Shown here: positions 26,375 through 34,885 of the stretch, piece by piece
Layout of the letters: each line of letters starts with the position of its first letter
Numbering within the stretch: the first letter of the stretch is position 1
Assembly (NCBI RefSeq): GCF_000230995.2
Contig: NC_019973.1
Span: 248,001-312,000 of the forward strand
Direction: 5' to 3'
DNA: 64,000 bases
DNA from: Mesorhizobium australicum WSM2073
GTDB lineage: Bacteria; Pseudomonadota; Alphaproteobacteria; Rhizobiales; Rhizobiaceae
The notes under the pieces: generated by a model
Database searches by the model: none
Told to the model about the DNA's origin: nothing
What the model saw: the letters and a program-made list of their open reading frames with translations, nothing else
Made by a program: the position numbers and the translations under genes

Positions 26375-27673
26375 TTACTCGGCTGCCGCGGGACGGTGAG
26401 GCCAGGCTGCCTGTCCGGCCTTGGCATCCCCCGGCTCGAAAGCCGGCGACCATCGCGTGCGGGTGACCGGCAGCCTCGCCAGCTTGAAGAAGCTGAAATA
26501 CATCAGGAATGAACCCATGATGTAGGGGTTGAGTATCTCGACCTCGACGAAGGAGCGGATGAGCAGCAGCACCATCACGCCGATCAGAACCACCGATTCG
26601 GCCTGCCATGTCTTGAAGACCACCGCCGCGATGTGGCCGAGGAGCGTGCGCAGCATGATCAGCGATATCAGCACCGCCCCGGTGAAGCCGAGTTCGACAA
26701 GGGCTTCGACATAGGTGTTGTGGAAATGGAAGCCGGTGCGGGTGCTGATGTAGAATTCGTTCCACAGCCGCTCCGCCTCGGCAAAGCCCTGCACCCAATA
26801 GGCTGCATAGCCGACGCCAAGGATCGGCGATCGCATCGCGGCGTTCCAGCCCTGCTCCCACAGATAAGTCCGCCCGGTGAGCGTCGAATCCTTGCCGAAG
26901 ATGCCAAGCACGAAGTCCATGAGCCCGAGATTGAGGGCGACGATGGCCACCACGACGATCATGCCGGCGCCGACCAGGAAGATCACCCGGCGGTAGCGTC
27001 GCGACAAAAGCTTGCTCATCGCAAGAAGCGCCACCAGCGCCAGAACCGCCGGTATCGAGGCCATCGAGGTGGCGGAATGCGAGACGACCAGCACATAGGC
27101 CGACAACAGCACGACCGGCACGGTCAGCATGAAACTCAGCCGGCCACGCCGAAGGAAAGCAAGGAACACGACCGAGAAATAGATGCCGAGCGAGCCGACG
27201 AAGCCGATCTGGTTCTTGGAGGCGAAGGCGCCGACGAAATTATAGGTGCCGTCGAGGACGTCCTCGGAATAGGCGCCGACTTTCAGCGAATAGAGCAGGA
27301 CGAAGAATATGCCGACCAGGGCGCCTATTGTCAGGGTGCGCACGCTGACGGTGCGTGCGGCGACATAGGCGCAGGCGATATGGGACAAGTACTGGACCGC
27401 CGTTCTGGCGGTGACGCCGGGCGCCTGCGACCAGAATATGGAAAAGCAGACATAGGCCGCAAAGAGCAGCGGCAGCCAGGCGCTGGACAGTTGCCGCAGG
27501 AAACGCCGGTAGTCGACCAGGATAAGCGGAAGCCAGACGGCATAATAGGCCAGGATCAGCACCTGGCCGAAAATGACGGAATAGGAGAACGCCCAGATCG
27601 AAACGGCAACGGCAAAGCTGCCATAGACCGAATTCTTCTCGGGATCGACGAGCAGGGATTTGGGAATTTTCAT
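26375..27673 (-). CDS. exoQ: Exopolysaccharide polymerase ExoQ (Wzy-like)
   Basis: 432 residues from MKIPKSLLVDPEKNSVYGSF at 27673. About ten membrane segments are visible and the O-antigen ligase/polymerase block lies near residues 260-330: DSTLTGRTYLWEQGW, SPILGVGYAAYWV and FHFHNTYVEALVELGFTG. ExoQ joins flipped octasaccharide units into long chains at the periplasmic face. In Sinorhizobium it follows exoF on the same strand; here it is inverted and converges on exoF. Its upstream region carries operator-like copy F 91 bases from the start. Confidence 0.92.
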   Translation of the reverse strand: MKIPKSLLVDPEKNSVYGSFAVAVSIWAFSYSVIFGQVLILAYYAVWLPLILVDYRRFLRQLSSAWLPLLFAAYVCFSIFWSQAPGVTARTAVQYLSHIACAYVAARTVSVRTLTIGALVGIFFVLLYSLKVGAYSEDVLDGTYNFVGAFASKNQIGFVGSLGIYFSVVFLAFLRRGRLSFMLTVPVVLLSAYVLVVSHSATSMASIPAVLALVALLAMSKLLSRRYRRVIFLVGAGMIVVVAIVALNLGLMDFVLGIFGKDSTLTGRTYLWEQGWNAAMRSPILGVGYAAYWVQGFAEAERLWNEFYISTRTGFHFHNTYVEALVELGFTGAVLISLIMLRTLLGHIAAVVFKTWQAESVVLIGVMVLLLIRSFVEVEILNPYIMGSFLMYFSFFKLARLPVTRTRWSPAFEPGDAKAGQAAWPHRPAAAE

Positions 27674-28136
27674 CTCACGGTCCCGTCGACACGACCCAGG
27701 ACCGGCAGGCCGCAAACCAGCCGGCATATCCGCAAACAGGGTCGTACAAGAAACGGCGCCTCCATTGTGCAGTGCAATATAACCTATCGCACCCCGTGCT
27801 CAATGGCAAATCCGGTCACCTTGTCTTACAGCGCGGCGATCGCCGAGAGATCTCGGCCGTGGACGGGCCAATCGGTCATGTGCTCCGACTGCCCATCAGG
27901 AACGAGGCGCGTCCCTTGAGGTTTCCTTAGTCCATGCGCATGCCTAGATCGGCCTCGCCGTGGTGGGTATGGTGGAAGCGCTGCGCGACCAACTCGAATG
28001 AACGGCGCCATAATCCGGCCGATTGGCCCAGACGATCCGGCCGCATGCCGGCTTGAACTCGGTCGGCGGTCACCTCACAGTCCCAGGACCGGCCAGCACG
28101 CGGGGCGCCTTCAGCCAACATGAACAGGGGGAACAC
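27674..28136. other. Intergenic region upstream of exoQ and the SDR gene
   Basis: 463 bases between divergent genes. It holds operator-like copy F (27764-27780). A minus-strand reading ending at 27927 (C-terminal part RRSFELVAQRFHHTHHGEAD) has neighbour-like codon use but no start or recognisable family; it may be the tail of a lost gene. Nothing else was recognised. Confidence 0.5.
27764..27780 (-). promoter_or_regulatory. EPS operator-like palindrome, copy F (exoQ)
   Basis: Minus-strand sequence ATATTGCACTGCACAAT keeps TTGC-N3-GCA with AT-rich flanks and lies 91 bases upstream of the exoQ start. It is the most diverged full copy. Confidence 0.45.
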
Positions 28137-28889
28137 ATGCCAATGAATTTCGCGGGGCGCTTCTCAGGCCGGTCGGCGGTCATCACCGGGGGCGCCTCGG
28201 GCATCGGACTGGCGGTCGCGCAGAGGATCGTCGACGAAGGCGGGCGCGTCTGCGTCTGGGATCGCGATCCCGCACAGATCGAACAGGCGAAAGCCATTGT
28301 TCCCGGCCTGCGTGGAGTGACGTTGGACGTTGCGGATGCGGCAAGTGTGGAGGTCGCCGCACGATCGACGATCGACGCCTTCGGCGCGGTCGACATACTG
28401 GTCACCAGTGCGGCCATCACCGGCCCCAACATGACCACCTGGTCCTATTCGGTCGAGGACTGGCGTGGGGTCATCGACATCAACATCAACGGCGTCTTCT
28501 ACTGCAACAAGGCGCTGGTGCCACACATGCTCGAGCGCAACTATGGCCGCATCGTCAACATTGCCTCGATCGCCGGCAAGGAAGGCAATCCCAACGCTTC
28601 CGCCTACAGCACCTCGAAGGCGGCGGTGATCGGCCTGACCAAGTCGCTGGGCAAGGAACTCGCCAAAACCAAGGTGACGGTCAACTGCGTGACGCCAGCC
28701 GCCGTGCGCACCGCGATCTTCAAGCAGATGAAGCAGGAGCACATCGATTTCATGCTCTCCAAGATACCGATGGCGCGGTTCGGCGAGGTCGAAGAAGTGG
28801 CGGCGCTGATCTCATGGATCGCCTCGGAGGAATGCTCGTTCACCACGGCCGCTGTGTTCGACGTCTCGGGCGGCCGCGCCACCTACTGA
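28137..28889 (+). CDS. Short-chain dehydrogenase/reductase
   Basis: 250 residues from MPMNFAGRFSGRSAVITGGA, with CAGGGGGAA upstream. The classical SDR motifs are TGGASGIG, a catalytic Ser region IVNIASIAGKEG, and YSTSKAAVIG (YxxxK). The N-A-G-like loop is VTSAAI. The C-terminal region reads AAVFDVSGGRATY. It probably oxidises or reduces a sugar or polyol with NAD(P)H in the cytoplasm. It leads a same-strand run with a GH39 enzyme and a beta-glucanase-like protein, so a carbohydrate substrate is likely, but not identifiable. Confidence 0.88.
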   Translation: MPMNFAGRFSGRSAVITGGASGIGLAVAQRIVDEGGRVCVWDRDPAQIEQAKAIVPGLRGVTLDVADAASVEVAARSTIDAFGAVDILVTSAAITGPNMTTWSYSVEDWRGVIDININGVFYCNKALVPHMLERNYGRIVNIASIAGKEGNPNASAYSTSKAAVIGLTKSLGKELAKTKVTVNCVTPAAVRTAIFKQMKQEHIDFMLSKIPMARFGEVEEVAALISWIASEECSFTTAAVFDVSGGRATY

Positions 28890-28947
28890 TGCACTACAAA
28901 TCCGCGTGAGCAGGCAACGATATGCCATCGCCGACGTATAGTCGGGG

Positions 28948-30432
28948 ATGGAAGGTGTAGAAACGGCAAAGATTTCAGACAGTTCCACGGGTGTGACCTT
29001 TCGCTGCGATCTCGGCGTCCAAGGCGAGGAATTCCCCCACTTCTGGGAACATACGGTCGGCAGCGGCCACGCGACGCTCGCTCTGCGCGCGGACTGGCAG
29101 GCGCAGATGCGCCGGGCGCATGACGAACTCGGCTTTCGCCATGTCCGTTTTCACGGGCTGCTCGATGACGACATGGGCACGCTCATCGACCAGGACGACA
29201 AGCCGCTCTATTCGTTCTTCAATGCCGATCAGATCTTCGATTTCCTGCTGTCGATCGGCATGCGCCCCTTCGTCGAGCTGAGTTTCACGCCGACGATGCT
29301 GTCGTCGTCCGGAAAGATCGTCTTCCGTTATCGCGCCAATGTCAGCGCGCCGAAGGACTACGACCAGTGGTCGACGCTGATTTCGAAGCTCGTCGCTCAC
29401 TGGGTTGATCGCTACGGCCTCGACGAGGTGCGGCAATGGTTCTTCGAGGTCTGGAATGAACCCAATCTCGAGGCGTTCGGCAGCGGCAAACAGGAGGATT
29501 ATTTCAAGCTGTATGCCTACACGGCAAGAGCAATCAAATCTGTTGACACGCATTTGAAGGTCGGCGGACCAGCCACAGCCGACAATGCCTGGATCGATGA
29601 GTTCATCGCTTACTGTGGCCAGAACGGCCTTCCCGCGGACTTCGTCAGCACGCACCATTATCCGACCGATGCCTTCGGCCAGCCTGGCGACGACACCGAA
29701 GCCCAGCTCTCGAAAAGCACGCGAAGCGTCCTGCGCGAGGAAGCGCGCACCGCACGACGGCAGGCAGGCGACCGTCCGCTCTACTACACCGAATGGTGCA
29801 CATCGTCGAACCCGCGCGATCCCATGCACGACGAGCCCTATGCCGCCGCCTTCATCGTCAAGACGGTCATGGAGGCGAGAGGGCTGGTTCAGGGCTACAG
29901 CTACTGGACCTTTTCGGATATTTTCGAAGAGAATTATTTTCCATCCCTACCCTTTCATGGTGGTTTCGGCCTGATGAACCTTCACGGCGTCGCCAAACCG
30001 GCTTACCGTGCCTTCGAAATGCTACATGGCCTTGGAACCGAAATCCTGTCGACTCAAGGCAATCATCCCACCGTCGACAGTTGGTCCGTGCGCGACGGAA
30101 ATTCGTTGACCGTGCTGATTTCCAACTTCGCCTTGCCGCGGCATCCGGTCGCGAACGAGATCGTGCATATTCAACTTGAGAATGCACGGCGGCCCGACAC
30201 GGCAACCATCCGACGCGTCGATGCGGCAAATGCCAACCCCAAGGCGCTATGGGTGACAATGGGAAGTCCCGATTACCTGAGCCGAGCAATGGTAGAGCAT
30301 TTGCATGCGGCCTCGGCGATGCCGGAACAGGCGCAAGCGATCGCCTTCAACGGTCATACCCTTCTGTTCGATGTCACAGTACCTGCGCAAGGCGTTGCTG
30401 CCATCAGGCTGGAGTTTTTATCGATTGCTTAG
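28948..30432 (+). CDS. Glycoside hydrolase family 39 (beta-xylosidase-like)
   Basis: 494 residues. The (beta/alpha)8 barrel is recognised by FRHVRFHGLLDDDMG near the N-terminus. The acid/base Glu is E171 in FFEVWNEPNLEAF and the nucleophile Glu is E282 in PLYYTEWCTSSNPRDP. The C-terminal beta-domain starts after about residue 370. No signal peptide is visible, so the enzyme appears cytoplasmic and would act on imported oligosaccharides such as xylosides or related glycosides. The stop overlaps the start of the next gene. Family membership is firm; substrate is not. Confidence 0.9.
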   Translation: MEGVETAKISDSSTGVTFRCDLGVQGEEFPHFWEHTVGSGHATLALRADWQAQMRRAHDELGFRHVRFHGLLDDDMGTLIDQDDKPLYSFFNADQIFDFLLSIGMRPFVELSFTPTMLSSSGKIVFRYRANVSAPKDYDQWSTLISKLVAHWVDRYGLDEVRQWFFEVWNEPNLEAFGSGKQEDYFKLYAYTARAIKSVDTHLKVGGPATADNAWIDEFIAYCGQNGLPADFVSTHHYPTDAFGQPGDDTEAQLSKSTRSVLREEARTARRQAGDRPLYYTEWCTSSNPRDPMHDEPYAAAFIVKTVMEARGLVQGYSYWTFSDIFEENYFPSLPFHGGFGLMNLHGVAKPAYRAFEMLHGLGTEILSTQGNHPTVDSWSVRDGNSLTVLISNFALPRHPVANEIVHIQLENARRPDTATIRRVDAANANPKALWVTMGSPDYLSRAMVEHLHAASAMPEQAQAIAFNGHTLLFDVTVPAQGVAAIRLEFLSIA

Positions 30433-31765
30433 AGCAGATCCCGCCGCGCTGGCCGATGACGAACTGCTGGACCGCTGTCAACGCGCCGCGTTCGGCTATT
30501 TCCTGGAGAACGTGAACCCCGACAACGGGCTGGTCGCCGACACGTCGCGGCCCAATTCGCCGTGCAGCATCGCCGTCGTCGGTTTTGCCCTGTCCTGCTA
30601 TCCGATCGGCGTCGAACGTGGCTGGATAACGCGTGATGCGGCTGCCTGCCTGACCCTTGCGGCGCTACGCTTTTTCCAGACCAGCACGCAAGGCAGCGGC
30701 CACGACGTCACCGGCCACAAGGGTTTTTACTACCACTTTCTCGACTTGAGGAGCGGCTTGCGCGTTTGGCGCTGCGAACTGTCGATGGTGGATACCGCCC
30801 TGCTGATCGCCGGCATGCTGGTGGCGAGCGCCTATTTTTCCGGCGACAACGACGAGGAAGCCGAAATCCGCCTCCTGGCCGAGGCGCTCTACAGGCGCGT
30901 CGACTGGCGATGGGCGCAAGGCAGCAGCCCAACGCTCCGCCAGGGCTGGAAGCCGAGGAGCGGCTTTCTGCATTATGGCTGGGAAGGCTATAACGAGGCG
31001 ACGATCCTCTATGTGCTGTCGATGGCCTCTCCGGACCGCCCGACCTCGGACGACAGCTACGAGGCCTGGACGGCGACCTATCAATGGGAAAACATCTACG
31101 GCCACGACGTGCTCTATGGCGGGCCGCTGTTCATGCACCAGTTCTCGCATGCCTGGATCGATTTCGCAGGCATCCGCGACGCTTTCATGCGGGAGAAGAA
31201 TTCGGACTATTTCGAAAACAGCCGCCGCTCGACATACCTTCACCGCGACTACGCCCGGCACAACCCTTACGGCTTTGACGGCTATGGCGAGAATTTGTGG
31301 GGTCTTTCGGCCGGAGACGGACCGGGCGGCTTCCGCGCCAGCGTGGAGCGGCGGACCCACCGGTTTTCCGGCTATGCCGCGCGCGGCGCGCCTTTCGGAC
31401 CGGATGACGGGACAATCGCGCCATGGTCCTATCCGGCGTCGCTGCCTTTCGCGCCGGACATTTGCCTGGCGGCGCTGCGTCACCTCGTCGATCGTTATCC
31501 GGAGGTTCTCGACGATTTCCGCCTGCCGAGCGGTTTCAACCCGACATTGGCCAACCGCCGCAAATTCGGCCGCAACGGCTGGGTCTCGGAAGGCCACTAC
31601 GGGCTCGACCAGGGCATCGCGGTGATGATGATCGAAAACCACCGTTCCGGACTGATCTGGAAGCTGATGCGTTCCAATCCCCATATCCGTCGCGGCCTGG
31701 GCAAGGCGGGTTTCACCGGCGGATGGCTGTCGCGGCCGGTACCCGGAGGGCGCGATGTCGCGTGA
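30425..31765 (+). CDS. Glucoamylase-like/GH144-type beta-glucanase family protein
   Basis: 446 residues from a TTG at 30425 overlapping the GH39 stop, with GGAG about ten bases upstream; an ATG at 30371 is an alternative. It resembles the COG5368 (alpha/alpha)6-barrel family: GLVADTSRPNSPCSIAVVGF, GHKGFYYHFLD, then MVDTALLIAGML and WEGYNEATILYVLS, QFSHAWIDFAG, EGHYGLDQGIAVMMIENH. Some members (GH144) are endo-beta-1,2-glucanases. Rhizobia make cyclic beta-1,2-glucans, so that substrate is plausible but unproven. No signal peptide is seen. Its end overlaps the flavoprotein gene by 11 bases. Confidence 0.82.
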   Translation: MLRADPAALADDELLDRCQRAAFGYFLENVNPDNGLVADTSRPNSPCSIAVVGFALSCYPIGVERGWITRDAAACLTLAALRFFQTSTQGSGHDVTGHKGFYYHFLDLRSGLRVWRCELSMVDTALLIAGMLVASAYFSGDNDEEAEIRLLAEALYRRVDWRWAQGSSPTLRQGWKPRSGFLHYGWEGYNEATILYVLSMASPDRPTSDDSYEAWTATYQWENIYGHDVLYGGPLFMHQFSHAWIDFAGIRDAFMREKNSDYFENSRRSTYLHRDYARHNPYGFDGYGENLWGLSAGDGPGGFRASVERRTHRFSGYAARGAPFGPDDGTIAPWSYPASLPFAPDICLAALRHLVDRYPEVLDDFRLPSGFNPTLANRRKFGRNGWVSEGHYGLDQGIAVMMIENHRSGLIWKLMRSNPHIRRGLGKAGFTGGWLSRPVPGGRDVA

Positions 31766-33284
31766 ACCGACGAGAGCCGCCATCTTCCCCGTCGACAGCA
31801 ACGACGTCGAACTGATCAGGCGCGCGCATCCCGCGCACTGGAAGAACCCGACCCCGAACGGCCCCTACAATCTCGTTGTCATCGGCGCCGGGCCGGCCGG
31901 GCTGACCGCCGCGCGTGACGCCGCGAGCCTTGGCGCGAAGGTCGCGCTGATCGAACGCGGGCTGATCGGTGGTGCCTGTGTCAATGTCGGCGGCATCCCG
32001 TCGAAGTCGATCATCCGCACGGCCAGGCTCTATGCCGATATGCGCGATGCCGAGAGCTTTGGCGGCGACCCGCCAGACCACCTTCGTGTCGACTTTCAAC
32101 GGGCGATGACACGGATGCGGCAGATACGGCAGCGGATCAGCCGTGCCAATTCGGCCGTTTCCGTCGCAGCCGAGGGCATCGACCTCTATTTCGGCGAAGC
32201 GCGCTTCGCCGGACCGGACACCGTCGTGGTCGCGGACAGGACCCTGCATTTCAAGAAGGCATTGGTCGCGACGGGCGCGCATGCGAGCGGGCCCGCGATT
32301 CCGGGGCTTGCCGAGGCCGGTTATCTCGACAACGAGACCATGTACGACCTTACGCAATGCCCGCCGCGGCTCCTCGTCATCGGCGGCGGGCCGCTCGGCT
32401 GCGAGACGGCGCAGGCTTTCTGCCTGCTCGGCGCCAGGGTCATCCTGGCGCAGAGCGATCCGATGTTCCTGCCCGGCGAGGAGCGCGACGCCGCGCAGAT
32501 CCTTTCGGATGCGCTGGCGCGCGAGGGGATCGAGGTGCGGCTGAACACCGAAGTGGTGGCGGTGCGGATGGAGGGCGAGAAGAAGGCCGCCGACCTGATG
32601 CGGGATGGCGACACGACGACGATTACGGTCGATGAGATCATCACTGGCGTCGGCCGTTCGCCCAACGTCGATGGCCTGGGCCTCGATGAAGCCGGCGTGG
32701 CCTATGACGCCAGCGGCATCAAGGTCGACGATTATCTGCGATCCACCAACCCAAATGTCTACGCGGCGGGCGACGTCTGCCTCGAATACAAGTTCACCCA
32801 CACCGCCGAGGCAACAGCGCGCATCGTCGTGCGCAATGCCCTGTTTCGCGGCCGCGAAAGGCTCAGCGAACTCGTTATCCCCTGGTGCACCTATACCGAT
32901 CCGGAGATCGCCCATGTCGGTCTCTATCCCCTGGAGGCGCGGCGCAACGGCATTCCGGTCAAGACCTATACGGTCCTGATGCACGATGTCGCCCGCGCCG
33001 TGATGGACGGCGAAGAGGAAGGGTTCGTCAAGATCCACGTCAGGGAGGGATCCGACCGCATCCTGGGGGCGACGGTCGTCGCCAGCCATGCCGGCGAGAT
33101 GATCAATGCCGTGACCCTCGCTATCCGTTCGGGCATGGGATTGCATGCGTTGGCCGATGTCATCCATCCCTTCCCGACACAGGCGCAAGGCATCAAGATG
33201 GCGGGCGACGCTTACCGACGGACACGGTTCACTTCATTGCGCAGGCGCCTGGCGGCCCGCTGGCTGGCCTGGTCCAGGCGATAA
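31755..33284 (+). CDS. Mercuric-reductase-like FAD/NAD(P) oxidoreductase lacking one redox cysteine
   Basis: 509 residues of the pyridine nucleotide-disulfide family: FAD motif VVIGAGPAGLTAARDA (41-56), NAD(P) motif LLVIGGGPLGCETAQAF, FAD motif NPNVYAAGDVCLEYKFTH and the dimerisation domain with HPFPTQAQGIKM. The active-site stretch reads GGACVNVGGIPSKS: Cys75 is present but the partner expected at 80 is Gly, so no CxxxxC disulfide can form. Neither mercury reduction nor lipoamide chemistry in the usual way is expected. The substrate is unknown; it is coupled to the glucanase-like gene. Four membrane-type neighbours often seen with such proteins (SNARE-domain) are absent. Confidence 0.8.
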   Translation: MSREPTRAAIFPVDSNDVELIRRAHPAHWKNPTPNGPYNLVVIGAGPAGLTAARDAASLGAKVALIERGLIGGACVNVGGIPSKSIIRTARLYADMRDAESFGGDPPDHLRVDFQRAMTRMRQIRQRISRANSAVSVAAEGIDLYFGEARFAGPDTVVVADRTLHFKKALVATGAHASGPAIPGLAEAGYLDNETMYDLTQCPPRLLVIGGGPLGCETAQAFCLLGARVILAQSDPMFLPGEERDAAQILSDALAREGIEVRLNTEVVAVRMEGEKKAADLMRDGDTTTITVDEIITGVGRSPNVDGLGLDEAGVAYDASGIKVDDYLRSTNPNVYAAGDVCLEYKFTHTAEATARIVVRNALFRGRERLSELVIPWCTYTDPEIAHVGLYPLEARRNGIPVKTYTVLMHDVARAVMDGEEEGFVKIHVREGSDRILGATVVASHAGEMINAVTLAIRSGMGLHALADVIHPFPTQAQGIKMAGDAYRRTRFTSLRRRLAARWLAWSRR

Positions 33285-33489
33285 GCCTTTGCGCTCGGTC
33301 CCAGCCGGATCCGCATTGCGACCGATCCGCAAGGCAAGCGCGCTGGGCATCAGACTGTGATCCAGCGCTTGACGAAAGCACGGTTCGGCTAAACAAGTCG
33401 AAGCTGATTTCTGTGGCTGCGGGGGCCTCGTTAATGTCGTCCGAGAAAGAGCTTGCGCAACTCCTGGCGCGAAGCGTCGGGCGTCCGTC

Positions 33490-34749
33490 TTGAGCGCGCG
33501 GCCCGATGCCGACATGCCGGCGCGCGGCAGCGGGCGACGCGTGCTGATCGTGTGCCATGAGCCGGCGTTTCCGCCGACTTCCGGCGCGGATCTGCGCAAC
33601 TATCGCAATGCCGTGGCGGCGGCCGCGTTCGGACCGGTCTGCCTGGCTTCGGTGCGGCCCAGGGCCATCGCCATGACCGCGCCCAATCCGCTGATCCGCA
33701 CCGAGGCGCTGTCGATCGAGGGAGAGCCCCGGACGGCTTCCATCGGATGGTGGCGTATAAGGGAGGAGCATCGCATTTCGCGCGCGGCCCTGGCGCGGCT
33801 GGAAGCACTGATCCTCGAATTCCGCCCTGACACCGTGGTGGTCGAGAGCATCGGCCTGTTCAAGCTGCTGCGGCCTTTGCGATCGCTGGCAAAGCAGCTC
33901 ATCCTCGACATGCACAATGTCGAGTCCGACTTGTCCGCGCAGATGAAACGCGCCGAAGCGACCGCATCGCGCCCTTCCGTTGCCGCATCGGTGCCTGGCA
34001 TCAGGCATCTCGAAAGAAAGGCGCTCGCCCTTGTCGACAGGGTCTGGATCTGCTCGAACGAGGATCGCGAGAAGCTGATGCGCTTTGGCGGGCGCGCGAT
34101 GCCCATCGATGTCGTTCCCAATGGGATTCCCAACGTCGAGGCGATTCCCGATGTGCTGCCCCCGGAACCGTCGGCCAATAGCGGCTTTCCGGTGATCCTT
34201 TTCATCGGTCATCTCGGCTATCCTCCAAACGTCGACGCCGCCGTGCGATTGGCCCGGACCATATTGCCCCGCATCCGCCAGGCCTTGCCCGGCGCGAAGC
34301 TAGTTCTCGCCGGACGCGGCCCGGAACCGGCCGTGCTGGCCCTGCGCGGGTTGCCCGATGTCGAGCTCGTTGAAGATCCCGAAAGCGTGGCGCCGCTCCT
34401 GTCCAGCGCGCATCTCAGCATCATCCCGCTCAGGGCGGGCGGGGGCACGCGCATCAAGATTCTGGAGGCGATGGCTTGGGGGGTGCCGGTGATCGCGACA
34501 CCGCTCGCGGCCGAGGGCCTCGGCCTGGTCGAGAACGACGAGGTGCTGCTGTCGGCCAGCGACGAAGGCCTGGCCGCCATGGCCGTCCAACTTTCACGCG
34601 ACGCCGGGCGCCGGGCAAGGCAGCGCGTGCGCGCCCACCAGGCAGTATGGGCAAGGTTTGGCCCGCAGGCGATCCGCGATGCCGTCCGTGCCGGGCTTGC
34701 CCTGGACAATGACGGCGATGACGACCAGCCATCTCGGATCACCCCATGA
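33490..34749 (+). CDS. GT4-type glycosyltransferase
   Basis: 419 residues from TTG 33490 (or ATG 33514). The GT-B acceptor domain begins RRVLIVCHEPAFPPTSGADL. The donor domain has VILFIGHLGYPPNVDAAVRL and the signature GGGTRIKILEAMAWGVPVIA, where the conserved acidic residue of ILEAMA-type GT4/GT1 enzymes is present. It probably transfers a sugar from a nucleotide donor in polysaccharide assembly. A 205-base gap separates it from the flavoprotein. A GT32-like fragment begins inside its last 32 bases, suggesting a former two-glycosyltransferase operon. Confidence 0.82.
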   Translation: MSARPDADMPARGSGRRVLIVCHEPAFPPTSGADLRNYRNAVAAAAFGPVCLASVRPRAIAMTAPNPLIRTEALSIEGEPRTASIGWWRIREEHRISRAALARLEALILEFRPDTVVVESIGLFKLLRPLRSLAKQLILDMHNVESDLSAQMKRAEATASRPSVAASVPGIRHLERKALALVDRVWICSNEDREKLMRFGGRAMPIDVVPNGIPNVEAIPDVLPPEPSANSGFPVILFIGHLGYPPNVDAAVRLARTILPRIRQALPGAKLVLAGRGPEPAVLALRGLPDVELVEDPESVAPLLSSAHLSIIPLRAGGGTRIKILEAMAWGVPVIATPLAAEGLGLVENDEVLLSASDEGLAAMAVQLSRDAGRRARQRVRAHQAVWARFGPQAIRDAVRAGLALDNDGDDDQPSRITP

Positions 34750-34820
34750 GCCGCCGATTATCCCGCCGATCCTGCACCGGACGTGGAAGACGGACAGCGT
34801 TCCCGAACGCTTCCAGCCTA
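34718..34820 (+). pseudogene. Truncated GT32-like glycosyltransferase remnant
   Basis: An ATG at 34718, inside the end of the GT4 gene, opens a reading with EPPIIPPILHRTWKTDSVPE. This matches the N-terminal IPKIIHRTWKT-type signature of GT32 (capsular polysaccharide) glycosyltransferases. After about 34 codons family similarity stops and the reading runs into the antisense side of the DUF1349 gene; no GT32 DxD domain follows. It looks like the 5' end of a gene whose remainder was deleted. The assignment rests on a short signature. Confidence 0.55.
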
Positions 34821-34885
34821 TGCCGAGAGGCCGCAATGTCCTATCGGTCCGTTCGCGCACGCCACGCGGAGCCCGGTTGCCAGGG

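Noticed and set aside
27927..28136. 69-codon minus-strand reading ending in FHHTHHGEADLGMRMD
   Set aside because: Codon use looks coding but no family, ribosome site or sensible N-terminus; kept only as a possible gene tail.
33434..33493. 19-codon reading MSSEKELAQLLARSVGRPS before the GT4 gene
   Set aside because: Very short, no ribosome site, overlaps the GT4 start; a leader peptide cannot be shown.
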